In this document: piece by piece, positions 7,583-15,101 of the stretch
Layout: each line of letters begins with the position of its first letter
How positions within the stretch are numbered: position 1 is the first letter of the stretch
Assembly: GCF_003001675.1 (NCBI RefSeq)
Contig: NZ_PVYW01000020.1
Coordinates: forward strand, 62,001 to 126,000
Direction of reading: 5' to 3'
Length of the DNA: 64,000 bases
Source: Cohnella sp. SGD-V74
GTDB lineage: Bacteria > Bacillota > Bacilli > Paenibacillales > Paenibacillaceae
Translations under genes and position numbers: made by a program
Notes under the pieces: model-generated
What the model saw: the letters and a program-made list of their open reading frames with translations, nothing else
Told to the model about the DNA's origin: nothing
Databases searched by the model: none

Positions 7583-9059
7583 CGTCCGCCGCTCCTTCCT
7601 CTTTCGTTGCCCGCTTCAGCGTAAAAAACAGGCTCGTGCCGACGCCCGGCTCGCTGCTTGCCCATATGGTCCCTCCGTGTCCTTCGACGATCTGCCTGGC
7701 GATCGCGAGTCCCAATCCGCTGCCTCCCGTCGAGGAGTTGCGCGATCGTTCCGCGCGATAGAAACGGTCGAAAATGTACGGTATGTCCTCCCGGGGAATG
7801 CCGATTCCGTTATCCCGGATTTCGACGGCGACCCGGTCCTCGGCCGCGCGGACGGAGACGCGGATCGTTTTGTCCGCCTTGTCGGTAAACTTCTGCGCGT
7901 TGCCGATGATGTTCAGCACGGCCCGCTTCAGCTTCTCCAGATCGGCGAACACCGCAATGCCGCTCTCCGGACGGTCGTCCCACTCCAGATCGATGCCTTT
8001 CTCCTTCATTACGAAGCGCAGTTCGTCGAGGCAAGCGTCTAGGAAGCCGACAATGTCCGCATGCTCGAACTGAAACGAAACCTGCTTCAAATCGAGCTTG
8101 GAGTACAGGAACAGCTCGTCCACCAGCCTGTCCAGGTCGTTCGCCTTGGAGTAAATAATGTTGACGTACTTGTCCATCTTCTCCGGTGTATCCGCCACTC
8201 CGTCGCGAATGCCTTCGATATAGCCTTTAATGTTCGTGATCGGCGTGCGCAAATCGTGCGAGATGTTCGAGACAAGCTCCTTGCGGCTCTCCTCGTCCCG
8301 CAGACGCAGCTGGACCGATTCGTGCAGCCGCTTGCGCATATTCTCGAACGTCTCGTTCAGTTGACCGATCTCGTCCTTGGAGCGCAAGTCGAGCGAGACC
8401 TGAAGATTGCCTTCCTTGATCCGTTCGGCCGAGCCGCGCAGCAGCTCAAGCGGCTTGACGACGCTGCGGGTAATCCACCTGTACAGCAGCGCGTTGGCCG
8501 CGACGATGACGGCGACGAGCAGAATGACGAGGACGGGCAGCAGCTTGCGAACGACTTCGCCGAACGGGCTTCGCTCGCGAATGACGAAGACGCTCCCTTT
8601 GGCCCCGTCCGTGAACCGGAAGTCGAACTTCGCATAGGCGTAAAACCGTTCGCCGATGTTAAACGTATGGCGAATCTGGTTGTTGTCCAGATCGTAAGCG
8701 GGCAGATAGCCTTCCAGCTCCGGCTGGTTAAACGTGTTCGATTCGAACACCTGATTGCTCTCCCTGCGGACGTAGAGGCCGGCGCGCACCGTTCGCAGCT
8801 TGAAATCGTACTCGGTCAGCAGTTCCCTTTCCTGCAGCCGATCCGGCTCGTTTTTGGCCAAATACTTCAATTCGAGGAAGATCGACTCTTCCTCCTCCGT
8901 CAGCGGATTAAGCTGGTAGTGAACCTTATAAAAATCGCGGAAGCTGCGAACGTCCCCCGTCGCCGTAATCGCGAACAGACCGGCGGTCAGCGCAACGACG
9001 AGCAGGCTGACGACCAGCATACCCGTATAGGACAGCAGCAGCTTGATGCGGATAGACAT
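7557..9059 (-). CDS. Membrane sensor histidine kinase (HAMP, HisKA)
   Basis: 500 residues from the ATG with GAGGTGA seven bases upstream; the frame extends 21 codons further without support. Two membrane helices (about 8-30 and 170-192) bracket an extracellular sensor; then HAMP, HisKA with NISHDLRTPITN (phospho-His), and an HATPase domain with N, G1 (DNGIGI), F and G2 (GGSGLGL) boxes. It autophosphorylates and passes phosphate to the overlapping OmpR-type regulator. The ligand is unknown. Confidence 0.93.
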   Translation of the reverse strand: MSIRIKLLLSYTGMLVVSLLVVALTAGLFAITATGDVRSFRDFYKVHYQLNPLTEEEESIFLELKYLAKNEPDRLQERELLTEYDFKLRTVRAGLYVRRESNQVFESNTFNQPELEGYLPAYDLDNNQIRHTFNIGERFYAYAKFDFRFTDGAKGSVFVIRERSPFGEVVRKLLPVLVILLVAVIVAANALLYRWITRSVVKPLELLRGSAERIKEGNLQVSLDLRSKDEIGQLNETFENMRKRLHESVQLRLRDEESRKELVSNISHDLRTPITNIKGYIEGIRDGVADTPEKMDKYVNIIYSKANDLDRLVDELFLYSKLDLKQVSFQFEHADIVGFLDACLDELRFVMKEKGIDLEWDDRPESGIAVFADLEKLKRAVLNIIGNAQKFTDKADKTIRVSVRAAEDRVAVEIRDNGIGIPREDIPYIFDRFYRAERSRNSSTGGSGLGLAIARQIVEGHGGTIWASSEPGVGTSLFFTLKRATKEEGAADDDDKHSDH

Positions 9060-9132
9060 GCGGTCAGTCACCTCGTCCCGAAGGTTGCTTCGGATGCGTA
9101 ATCCGTACAAATATGCTACCATGGCGCTAAGT

Positions 9133-9155
9133 ATATGAATAATATTAATAAAGTT
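9133..9155. promoter_or_regulatory. Candidate LysR binding site (copy 1)
   Basis: The motif ATATGAA, one base, AATATTAA, one base, AAAGTT lies 50-72 bases before the LysR gene. It recurs at 12803-12825 upstream of the amidohydrolase operon with only two T/A differences in 23 bases. Confidence 0.65.
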
Positions 9156-9204
9156 GGTTTTGCTTAGCTTTTTCCTATACTAAGGGGAGGGGGGTGATCC
9201 GAAA

Positions 9205-10083
9205 ATGGACATTCGGCAGCTGCGATATTTCATCGCGATCGTCGAGGAGGGCAAGATCTCGGCCGCGGCCGAGAGGCTTCATATTTCGCAGCCGCCGTTA
9301 AGCCAGCATCTGAAAGCGATGGAGGAAGAGCTTGGAACGACATTGGTAGAGCGGAGCGGCAAGCAGTTCGAGGTCACCGAAGCCGGAAAATCCTTGTACA
9401 AGTACGCTTTACAGATGGTCCAACTGATGGAAGAGGCGAAGCTGGAAGCGAAGGAAGCCGGGAACGGAGTAAACGGCCAGCTGAAAATAGGCGTCAACAC
9501 ATTCTCGGTCGCGGGACTGTCCGAGCTGCTGCAAACCTTCGGAAGCCGTTATCCGAAGGTGACCTACAAAATCCAGCAGAACGAATCGGCTCAACTATGC
9601 CAGCTCGTGCGGGATCGGGCCATCGAGTTGGCGATCATCCGCTTGCCGCTGGAGCTGTCTTCTTTTTCGGTTCTTCACCTGAAGAACGAGCCTTTCTACT
9701 TTATTGCGTCGGCGAAGCACGAGCGGTTGAAGGACGAAGTGTCGCTGGCCGACATTCACTCTTATCCGCTCGTGCTGCCGAGCACCGAAGGCTTGGGCGT
9801 GCATTACTTGATCTTGGAGGCGTTCTCCCGGTCCCGGCTGACCGCCAACCTGATGGGCGAATGCTCCGACATCGCCCTGCTGATGGACATGGTGTCCTCC
9901 GGCTTCTGCGCGTCGGTCGTTCCGGAGACGGTGCTGAAGAGGCACAAAGGCTATGCGGTCAACGCCAGCAAAGTGGCGCCCGAGACGGACGTCGCTTCGC
10001 CGATCGGTTTGATCTGGCTTAAGCATCACCGTCTGTCCCAGGCCGCGCAAAATTTCGTCGATCTGCTCCAATCCCGTCTATAA
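9205..10083 (+). CDS. LysR family transcriptional regulator
   Basis: 292 residues: an N-terminal winged helix-turn-helix (MDIRQLRYFIAIVEEGKIS, AAERLHISQPPLSQHLKAME) and a LysR substrate-binding domain. A GGGGAGGGGGGTGAT ribosome site precedes the ATG. It is convergent with, and overlaps by 6 bp, the amidohydrolase operon. The shared 23-base motif suggests it senses the substrate of those enzymes and controls both itself and them. Confidence 0.92.
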   Translation: MDIRQLRYFIAIVEEGKISAAAERLHISQPPLSQHLKAMEEELGTTLVERSGKQFEVTEAGKSLYKYALQMVQLMEEAKLEAKEAGNGVNGQLKIGVNTFSVAGLSELLQTFGSRYPKVTYKIQQNESAQLCQLVRDRAIELAIIRLPLELSSFSVLHLKNEPFYFIASAKHERLKDEVSLADIHSYPLVLPSTEGLGVHYLILEAFSRSRLTANLMGECSDIALLMDMVSSGFCASVVPETVLKRHKGYAVNASKVAPETDVASPIGLIWLKHHRLSQAAQNFVDLLQSRL

Positions 10084-11304
10084 CGTACCGGCGACGATCT
10101 CCCCGCGGAACAGCACCGCTTGTCTGGGCGCTCTTCTCGCCACCGCTTCCGCGGAGCAGCTTGCTTGCGCCAGCACGGCGTCGGCCGAGTCGCCGACCGC
10201 CGGCCATACGCGGTTGCCGTCAGCGTCCAGCGGAGTGACACCGCCGGTGATGAAGCCGAGCGCTTCTCCCAGCGAGCGTTCATCAACGAAGCGGTACAGT
10301 TCTGCGAGTCGGCTCGCCTTCATCAGGCAATCTCCGGTGCCGAACGGCGACCAGTGATCGGTAATGCTGTCGTTGCCGAGCCCGATCCGCACTCCTTTGT
10401 CGCGCATCGTCGGAAGCGGCATGATCAAGCCGCCGAACGGCACGGTGGAGGTGATCGAGATCCCCAGCGAGGCGAAGCGATCCGCAAGCTCGGCGGCGGC
10501 TTCGGCCTCTCCGGCGAACGCGAACGCATGGCTGACCGTTACCCGGCCCTGCCAACCGGCCTGCTCGGTCAGATCGGCGAGCCGGCTCATCGTCGCGAGG
10601 CCCGCGCCGCCTTGGTCGTGGACGTGAATGTCCACGCCCGCATCCGCTTCGACCGCGATGTCCATCACCGTCTGCAGCGAGCGCTCGATGTCGCCGTCGA
10701 CGGTCGCCGGATCGACCGCGCCGACATGCGTCGCTCCTTGGCGCATCGCTTCGCGGACGAGCACGGCCGCATCCGAGCGCAGCAGACCGTGCTGCGGGAA
10801 GGCGACGATCTCATGGGACAGCTTGCCGGAAAACGTATCCAGCGCGCGCATCGTCGCCTCCATATTCCGCAGCCCGACGACCGGATCAATATTGCAATGC
10901 GTGCGGACGTGGGTCGAGCCGAAGCCGAGCACCAATTCGAGCAGCTTCTCGGCCCGCTCTTGCGCAGTCGGCAGCAGCTTCGGCAGCAGCTCCCGCTCCT
11001 CCTCGATTCTGCCGAACACGCCGTTCGCCGGTCTGACCGCCCTCCACGGTCCGCCGTAATACGTCTTGTCGATGTGAATATGCATTTCCTTAAAGGCGGG
11101 CAGCAGGAGCAGCCCCTTCGCGTCTCTCCTCGGCAGTTCGTCTTTCGGAAACCCACCATCCGCAGCCAAGATCTCCGTTATTTTTCCGTTCTCGATGCGG
11201 AGGTGGCACAGCTCCGTTTCCGTCCCGACGATCGCGCCTTCCTCTCTCCTATAGCCGCTTTCCAGCCGGACATTCGTAAGCCAATAAGCTTTAGCAGCGT
11301 TCAT
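10078..11304 (-). CDS. Amidohydrolase, cytosine-deaminase-like (second of a tandem pair)
   Basis: 408 residues. Metal-site motifs of the cytosine deaminase branch of the amidohydrolase superfamily are visible: HIHIDKTY (65-75), HVRTHCNID, IHVHDQGG, VSHAFAF and LGNDSITDHWSPFG with the catalytic Asp. The enzyme should hydrolyse C-N bonds of a cyclic amidine, amide or nucleobase-like compound; the substrate is not determined. It is about half identical by eye to the upstream gene and coupled to it through an ATGA stop/start overlap at 11301-11304. Confidence 0.85.
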   Translation of the reverse strand: MNAAKAYWLTNVRLESGYRREEGAIVGTETELCHLRIENGKITEILAADGGFPKDELPRRDAKGLLLLPAFKEMHIHIDKTYYGGPWRAVRPANGVFGRIEEERELLPKLLPTAQERAEKLLELVLGFGSTHVRTHCNIDPVVGLRNMEATMRALDTFSGKLSHEIVAFPQHGLLRSDAAVLVREAMRQGATHVGAVDPATVDGDIERSLQTVMDIAVEADAGVDIHVHDQGGAGLATMSRLADLTEQAGWQGRVTVSHAFAFAGEAEAAAELADRFASLGISITSTVPFGGLIMPLPTMRDKGVRIGLGNDSITDHWSPFGTGDCLMKASRLAELYRFVDERSLGEALGFITGGVTPLDADGNRVWPAVGDSADAVLAQASCSAEAVARRAPRQAVLFRGEIVAGTL

Positions 11305-12713
11305 ACGGACCTCCCCTCCAGCGATCCTGCGACGATCGCCCCTCGGTGCATGACGGCGGGACGTTTCGCCCTTCTCGCCACCGCCTCGGCCGAGCAGCTC
11401 GCCTCAGCGAACACGAGACTCGCTTCGTCTCCCGGCTTCGGCCAGACTTGCCGCCCATCCTTGTCCAGCGGCGTGACACCCCCGGTGATGAAGCCGAGCG
11501 TCTCGGCCAGCTCCCGTTCCGTTTTCCATCCGAAACGTTCTGCCAGACGCCCCGCCCTTTCGAACACGTCTCCGCTGCCGAACGGCGACCACGAATCGAA
11601 AATGTTGTCGCACCCGACCGCTGCCCGCACTCCGCGGGCATGGAGGAACGGAACCGGCGGCATCGTCCGTCCGAGCGGCACGCTCGTAATGACCGTAATG
11701 TCGGCGCGCGCCAGAAGCCCTGCCATCTCTTCCGCCTCTCCTCCCTCCATATCGCTCAACGCAAACGCATGGCTGACGGAGACTCGGCCCTGCCAGCCCG
11801 CTTCCTCCGCAAGCTGCGCGAGCCTTCGGATCGTGTCCAACCCGACGCGGCCGCCGTCATGCAGATGCAGGTCGACATCGGCGTTCGCCTCGACGGCCAG
11901 CTCCATCATCTGCTGCAGCGACCTTTCCGCGTCGCCGTCCACCGTATGCGGATCGACGCCTCCGACGAGCCCGCAGCCGCTGCGCAGCGCTTCCCTGACC
12001 AGCCCGGCGCTTTGCGATCTCAGCAGGCCGTGCTGCGGAAAAGCGACGATCTCGGCTGTCAGCTTGCCATCGAATGAAGCCAGAGCCTCTTGCACGGCCT
12101 CCAGATGACGAAGCCCCACCTCGGGATACAGGTCGACATGCGTTCGCACATGCGTCGAGCCAGCCCGAAGAAGCAGGGCGAGCAGCGTTTCCGCGCGTTC
12201 CTTCATCGTCGTGGCCAGCGCAGGCAGCGTATTTTTCTCGATCTCGAACCGCTCGAACAGGGATGCCGCGGGCCGCACCGGCCGCCAGCGATCGCCCAGC
12301 AACGTTTTATCCAGATGGCAGTGCTTCTCGATAAAAGACGGAAGCGCAAGCAAGCCGCGCGCATCGACCTGCGGCAGAGCTTCGGCGTTTGCTTCCCCTG
12401 CTCCCGCTTTCTCCGCCAGGGCTTCCCCTGCGCCTGTCCCCTCCGCTTTCTCTTCTCCCGTTCTTGCTTTCTCCGCTCGTACTCCCCCAGTGCTTGCCTC
12501 CATCGATCGTACTTTCCCAGTGCTCGCCTTCCCGGCTCCCGACCTTTCCGACTTTATTCCGTCCGGCCTATCCGCCGCGCTCACGATTTCCGCAATCGCG
12601 CCCTCTTCAATCCGCAGGTGAAACAGGTCGGTTTTCGTCCCCGTTACGTCGCCGTTCTCCAGCTCATGCCCCGTCTCCAAGCGGACGTTAAGCAGCCAAT
12701 AGGCGTTAGCCAT
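11301..12713 (-). CDS. Amidohydrolase, cytosine-deaminase-like, with low-complexity insertion
   Basis: 470 residues from the ATG preceded by GGGAGGG. It has the same motif set as its downstream paralogue (KHCHLDKT, HVRTHVDLYPEVG, LHLHDGGR, VSHAFAL, GCDNIFDSWSPFGSG). Between the N-terminal beta-sandwich and the HxH motif (about 50-115) it carries some 60 extra residues of degenerate Gly/Ala/Glu/Lys/Thr repeats absent from the paralogue. The DNA there is C/T-rich and repetitive on the plus strand, indicating slippage expansion. The insertion is in frame and at a surface-loop position, so activity may be kept. Confidence 0.85.
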   Translation of the reverse strand: MANAYWLLNVRLETGHELENGDVTGTKTDLFHLRIEEGAIAEIVSAADRPDGIKSERSGAGKASTGKVRSMEASTGGVRAEKARTGEEKAEGTGAGEALAEKAGAGEANAEALPQVDARGLLALPSFIEKHCHLDKTLLGDRWRPVRPAASLFERFEIEKNTLPALATTMKERAETLLALLLRAGSTHVRTHVDLYPEVGLRHLEAVQEALASFDGKLTAEIVAFPQHGLLRSQSAGLVREALRSGCGLVGGVDPHTVDGDAERSLQQMMELAVEANADVDLHLHDGGRVGLDTIRRLAQLAEEAGWQGRVSVSHAFALSDMEGGEAEEMAGLLARADITVITSVPLGRTMPPVPFLHARGVRAAVGCDNIFDSWSPFGSGDVFERAGRLAERFGWKTERELAETLGFITGGVTPLDKDGRQVWPKPGDEASLVFAEASCSAEAVARRAKRPAVMHRGAIVAGSLEGRSV

Positions 12714-12802
12714 TGCGTTCCCTCCCGCATTCCCAAGATTCCAAAATCCCAAGCTCTTATGCCTGTCCGGCAGATTATCTGTATGCTAACACGGGCGGAT
12801 GC

Positions 12803-12825
12803 ATATGAAAAATATTAAAAAAGTT
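12803..12825. promoter_or_regulatory. Candidate LysR binding site (copy 2)
   Basis: 21 of 23 bases are identical to 9133-9155, again with the AATATTAA core, 90-112 bases upstream of the first amidohydrolase ATG. The position fits an activator site for a LysR protein. Confidence 0.65.
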
Positions 12826-12964
12826 ATGTTTTCATAGGAAAACCCTATGCAAGATCAACCTGTGGTCGACCGACCGCCGTCATGCAGCGAAACACCGTGG
12901 GGCAAGCTTATTCGGCGAACGGCGATGCGATGAAGAATAAAGGCAGCCCTCTCATCTCCTGTCT

Positions 12965-13240
12965 CCCCTTTCACACTGTCCTCTTCCGTCAGTGCATCTG
13001 CTTCTTCCTGCTTCACTTTCCACATCTTTTTGTCGCTATCCCCTTCCGTCAGGCCGTCTGCTTATCCCAGTTCCATTTTCCACTTCTTTTGTCGCTATCC
13101 CCTTCCGTCAGGCCGTCTGCTTATCCCAGTTCCATTTTCCACTTCTTTTGTCGCTATCCCCTCCATTCAGTTCACGCCATACCTGTCGTACCGCTTTTTC
13201 TCCCCTTTTGCCGCTATCCCTTTGAGTCAGTTGAGAGTTA
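12965..13240. repeat. Tandem array, 59-60 bp units (inverted relative to the next array)
   Basis: Units recur with TCGCTATCCC or CCGCTATCCC at about 13033, 13092, 13151 and 13211. Two middle units are almost identical and the ends degenerate. Read on the minus strand the core is CTGACNGNAxGGGATAGCGRCAAAAG, matching the core of the array at 13435-13990. No gene is seen. Confidence 0.75.
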
Positions 13241-13434
13241 CGTCCAATTTCGCGCCCGCCGATTGCATCCATTCTTCCACAATCACCTGTCCAACTTACG
13301 CGTTCTTTTTCAAAAGAAAAGTCTCAAACTGAATTACTGGGACACCTAGCAAGCTGCTGAACGCTAATCCACAGCCGGGAGGATGATCCACTGATTGAAA
13401 CGGGAAGCTTATCGCTAAACGCTACTAACCAGAT
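13241..13434. other. Spacer between inverted repeat arrays
   Basis: About 190 bases without a supported gene, separating arrays whose cores point in opposite directions. A short CTTTTTCAAAAGAAAAG self-complementary stretch is the only structure I notice. Confidence 0.5.
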
Positions 13435-13990
13435 TTCTGAGCTGTCGGGATACCGGCAAATAGAGGATAGTCACTATGGCCGATCTCCCTGGAGGCGTAC
13501 GACCAACCTGACTGGACGGGATACCGGCAAATGGAGGGAAAAGACGCTTCGTACGTATTCGGAATGTCGTGCAGAAAGCTGAGTGGACGGGACATCGGCA
13601 AAAGAGCGGAGAAGGCACTACGTACATATTCAAATGTGGCGCAGAAAAACTGACTGGACGGGATATCGGCAAAAGGAGGGAAAAGACGCTTCGTACGTAT
13701 TCGGAATGTCGTGCAGAAAGCTGAGTGGACGGGATATCGGCAAAAGAGCGGAGAAGGCACTACGTACATATTCAAATGTGGCGCAGAAAAACTGACTGGA
13801 CGGGATACCGCTAAAAGAACGGTAAAGGCACTACGTACATATTCAGAAATGTGGTGCAGAAATGCTGAGTGGACGGGATATCGGCAAAAGAGCGGAGAAG
13901 GCACTACGTACATATTCAAATGTGGCGCAGAAAAACTGACTGGACGGGATACCGGCAAAAGGAGGAAAAAGGAGCTACGTACGTATTCGC
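13435..13990. repeat. Tandem array, 71 bp units alternating in two types
   Basis: Eight units carry GACGGGATAYCGGCAAA at about 13446 (degenerate), 13515, 13586, 13657, 13728, 13799, 13872 and 13943, spaced 69-73. Two unit types alternate: one with GAGCGGAGAAGGCACTACG and one with GAGGGAAAAGACGCTTCG, giving a 142 bp higher-order period. Each unit has a TACGTA palindrome. Frames stay open through parts of it, but they have no ribosome site or family likeness. Confidence 0.85.
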
Positions 13991-13996
13991 TCAATT

Positions 13997-14275
13997 GGCG
14001 CTCTAACGGGGGGCGTTGTGCTAAAAAATCGAGTATCGTCGCTCAATTGGCGCTCTAACGGGGCGTTGTGCTAAAAAATCGAGTATCGTTTCCCGAATGG
14101 CGCTCTAACGGGGGGCGTTGTGCTAAAAAATCGAGTAGCGCCTCCCAAATTGGCGCTCTAACGGGGGCGTTGTGCTAAAAAATCGAGTAGCGCCTCCCAA
14201 ATTGGCGCTCTAACGGGGGCGTTGTGCTAAAAAATCGAGCAGCGTCTCTCGAATGGCGCTCTAAAAAGCCGCAAG
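13997..14275. repeat. Tandem array, 50-53 bp hairpin units (six copies)
   Basis: Units start GGCGCTCTAACG at 13997, 14049, 14099, 14152, 14204 and 14255 (the last truncated). Each has AACG-G(n)-CGTT, a hairpin whose G-run loop varies in length, then GTGCTAAAAAATCGAG, then a 12-14 base variable joint. In some units GGCGCT pairs with AGCGCC. The array ends directly before the stop of the response regulator gene at 14286. Confidence 0.85.
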
Positions 14276-14285
14276 CGGCGTGCGC

Positions 14286-15101
14286 TTACGGCTCTCGTGT
14301 CGTTCCGGCGGGTTCGGGGACGTAATATTGGCGGAATTCGGTGGGGGTCAGGCCGATCTGTTTCTTGAACAGGGTGCTGAAATAGCGGGAGTCGGGATAG
14401 CCGACCTTGTCTGCGATCTCGTACACCTTGTTCCGCTCGTCCATGAGCAGTTCAGCCGCTTTCTTGATCCGGTAGTTGGTGCAGTATTCGAGGAACGTAT
14501 ACGAAGTTTTGCTCTTGAACAGCTTGCTCAGGTAGCTTTCGCTGATATGCAGATGATCGGCGATGTTCTTGAGCGAGAAGTTGCGCTCCACGTTCGCCTC
14601 GATATACGCGATCGCCTCGGCCAAATACCGGTCGTTCGGCTTCGCGCCGCCTCCGGGAGTCAGCTTGCCGGGCAAGCCGACGCTCTCCGCCGAACGTTCC
14701 CGCCGCAGCGCCAGATCGTACTTCCGCTTGCGGCCGACCGCCTCCACCGTCTTCGCCAGCACGGCGTCCAGCTCCGCGTCGTCGATCGGCTTCAGAATGA
14801 AGCCTTGCGCCCCGAGGTCTACGGCCGCCTTGGCGTACTTGAAATCGCTGAAGCCGGTAATGAGAATAAACTCCGTATCGCTCGTCTCCCGCACCTTGCG
14901 CATCATCTCGATGCCGTCCATGCCCGGCATGCGGATGTCGGTGATGACGATGTCCGGACGCAGCTTGCCGATCAACCGCGCGCCTTCCAGCCCGTCTCCC
15001 ACTTCCCCGATCACCTCGCAGCCGTAATCGTGCCATGGCGTCGTCATGACCAGACCTTTGCGCAGCAGTTGCTCATCCTCGATGACCATGATTTTGATCA
15101 T
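14286..15101 (-). CDS. YesN-type response regulator (receiver + AraC HTH)
   Basis: 271 residues. Receiver domain with EDE at 8-10, phospho-acceptor Asp55 (ITDIRMPGMDG) and Lys in LKPIDDAEL; C-terminal AraC double helix-turn-helix (LKNIADHLHISESYLSKLFKSK, IADKVGYPDSRYFSTLFKK). The start overlaps the kinase stop as ATGA (15098-15101). The pair sits behind an ABC importer and IMPase genes on the same strand and probably senses the substrate of that importer. Confidence 0.92.
   Translation of the reverse strand: MIKIMVIEDEQLLRKGLVMTTPWHDYGCEVIGEVGDGLEGARLIGKLRPDIVITDIRMPGMDGIEMMRKVRETSDTEFILITGFSDFKYAKAAVDLGAQGFILKPIDDAELDAVLAKTVEAVGRKRKYDLALRRERSAESVGLPGKLTPGGGAKPNDRYLAEAIAYIEANVERNFSLKNIADHLHISESYLSKLFKSKTSYTFLEYCTNYRIKKAAELLMDERNKVYEIADKVGYPDSRYFSTLFKKQIGLTPTEFRQYYVPEPAGTTREP

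Noticed and set aside
10120-12108. Long plus-strand frame opposite the amidohydrolases
   Set aside because: It is antisense to two genes with clear family motifs. The translation is Arg/His/Gln-rich, as expected for the reverse of GC-rich coding DNA.
13425-14058. Repetitive proteins encoded in the 13.4-14.0 kb array on either strand
   Set aside because: Open frames arise because units lack stops in some frames. There is no ribosome site, signal peptide or family likeness, and frames are broken by unit-length changes.
13997-14275. CRISPR array (regular repeats with variable joints)
   Set aside because: The joints are only 12-14 bases and some are identical, the repeats contain variable G runs, and no cas gene is present. 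It is a tandem minisatellite.
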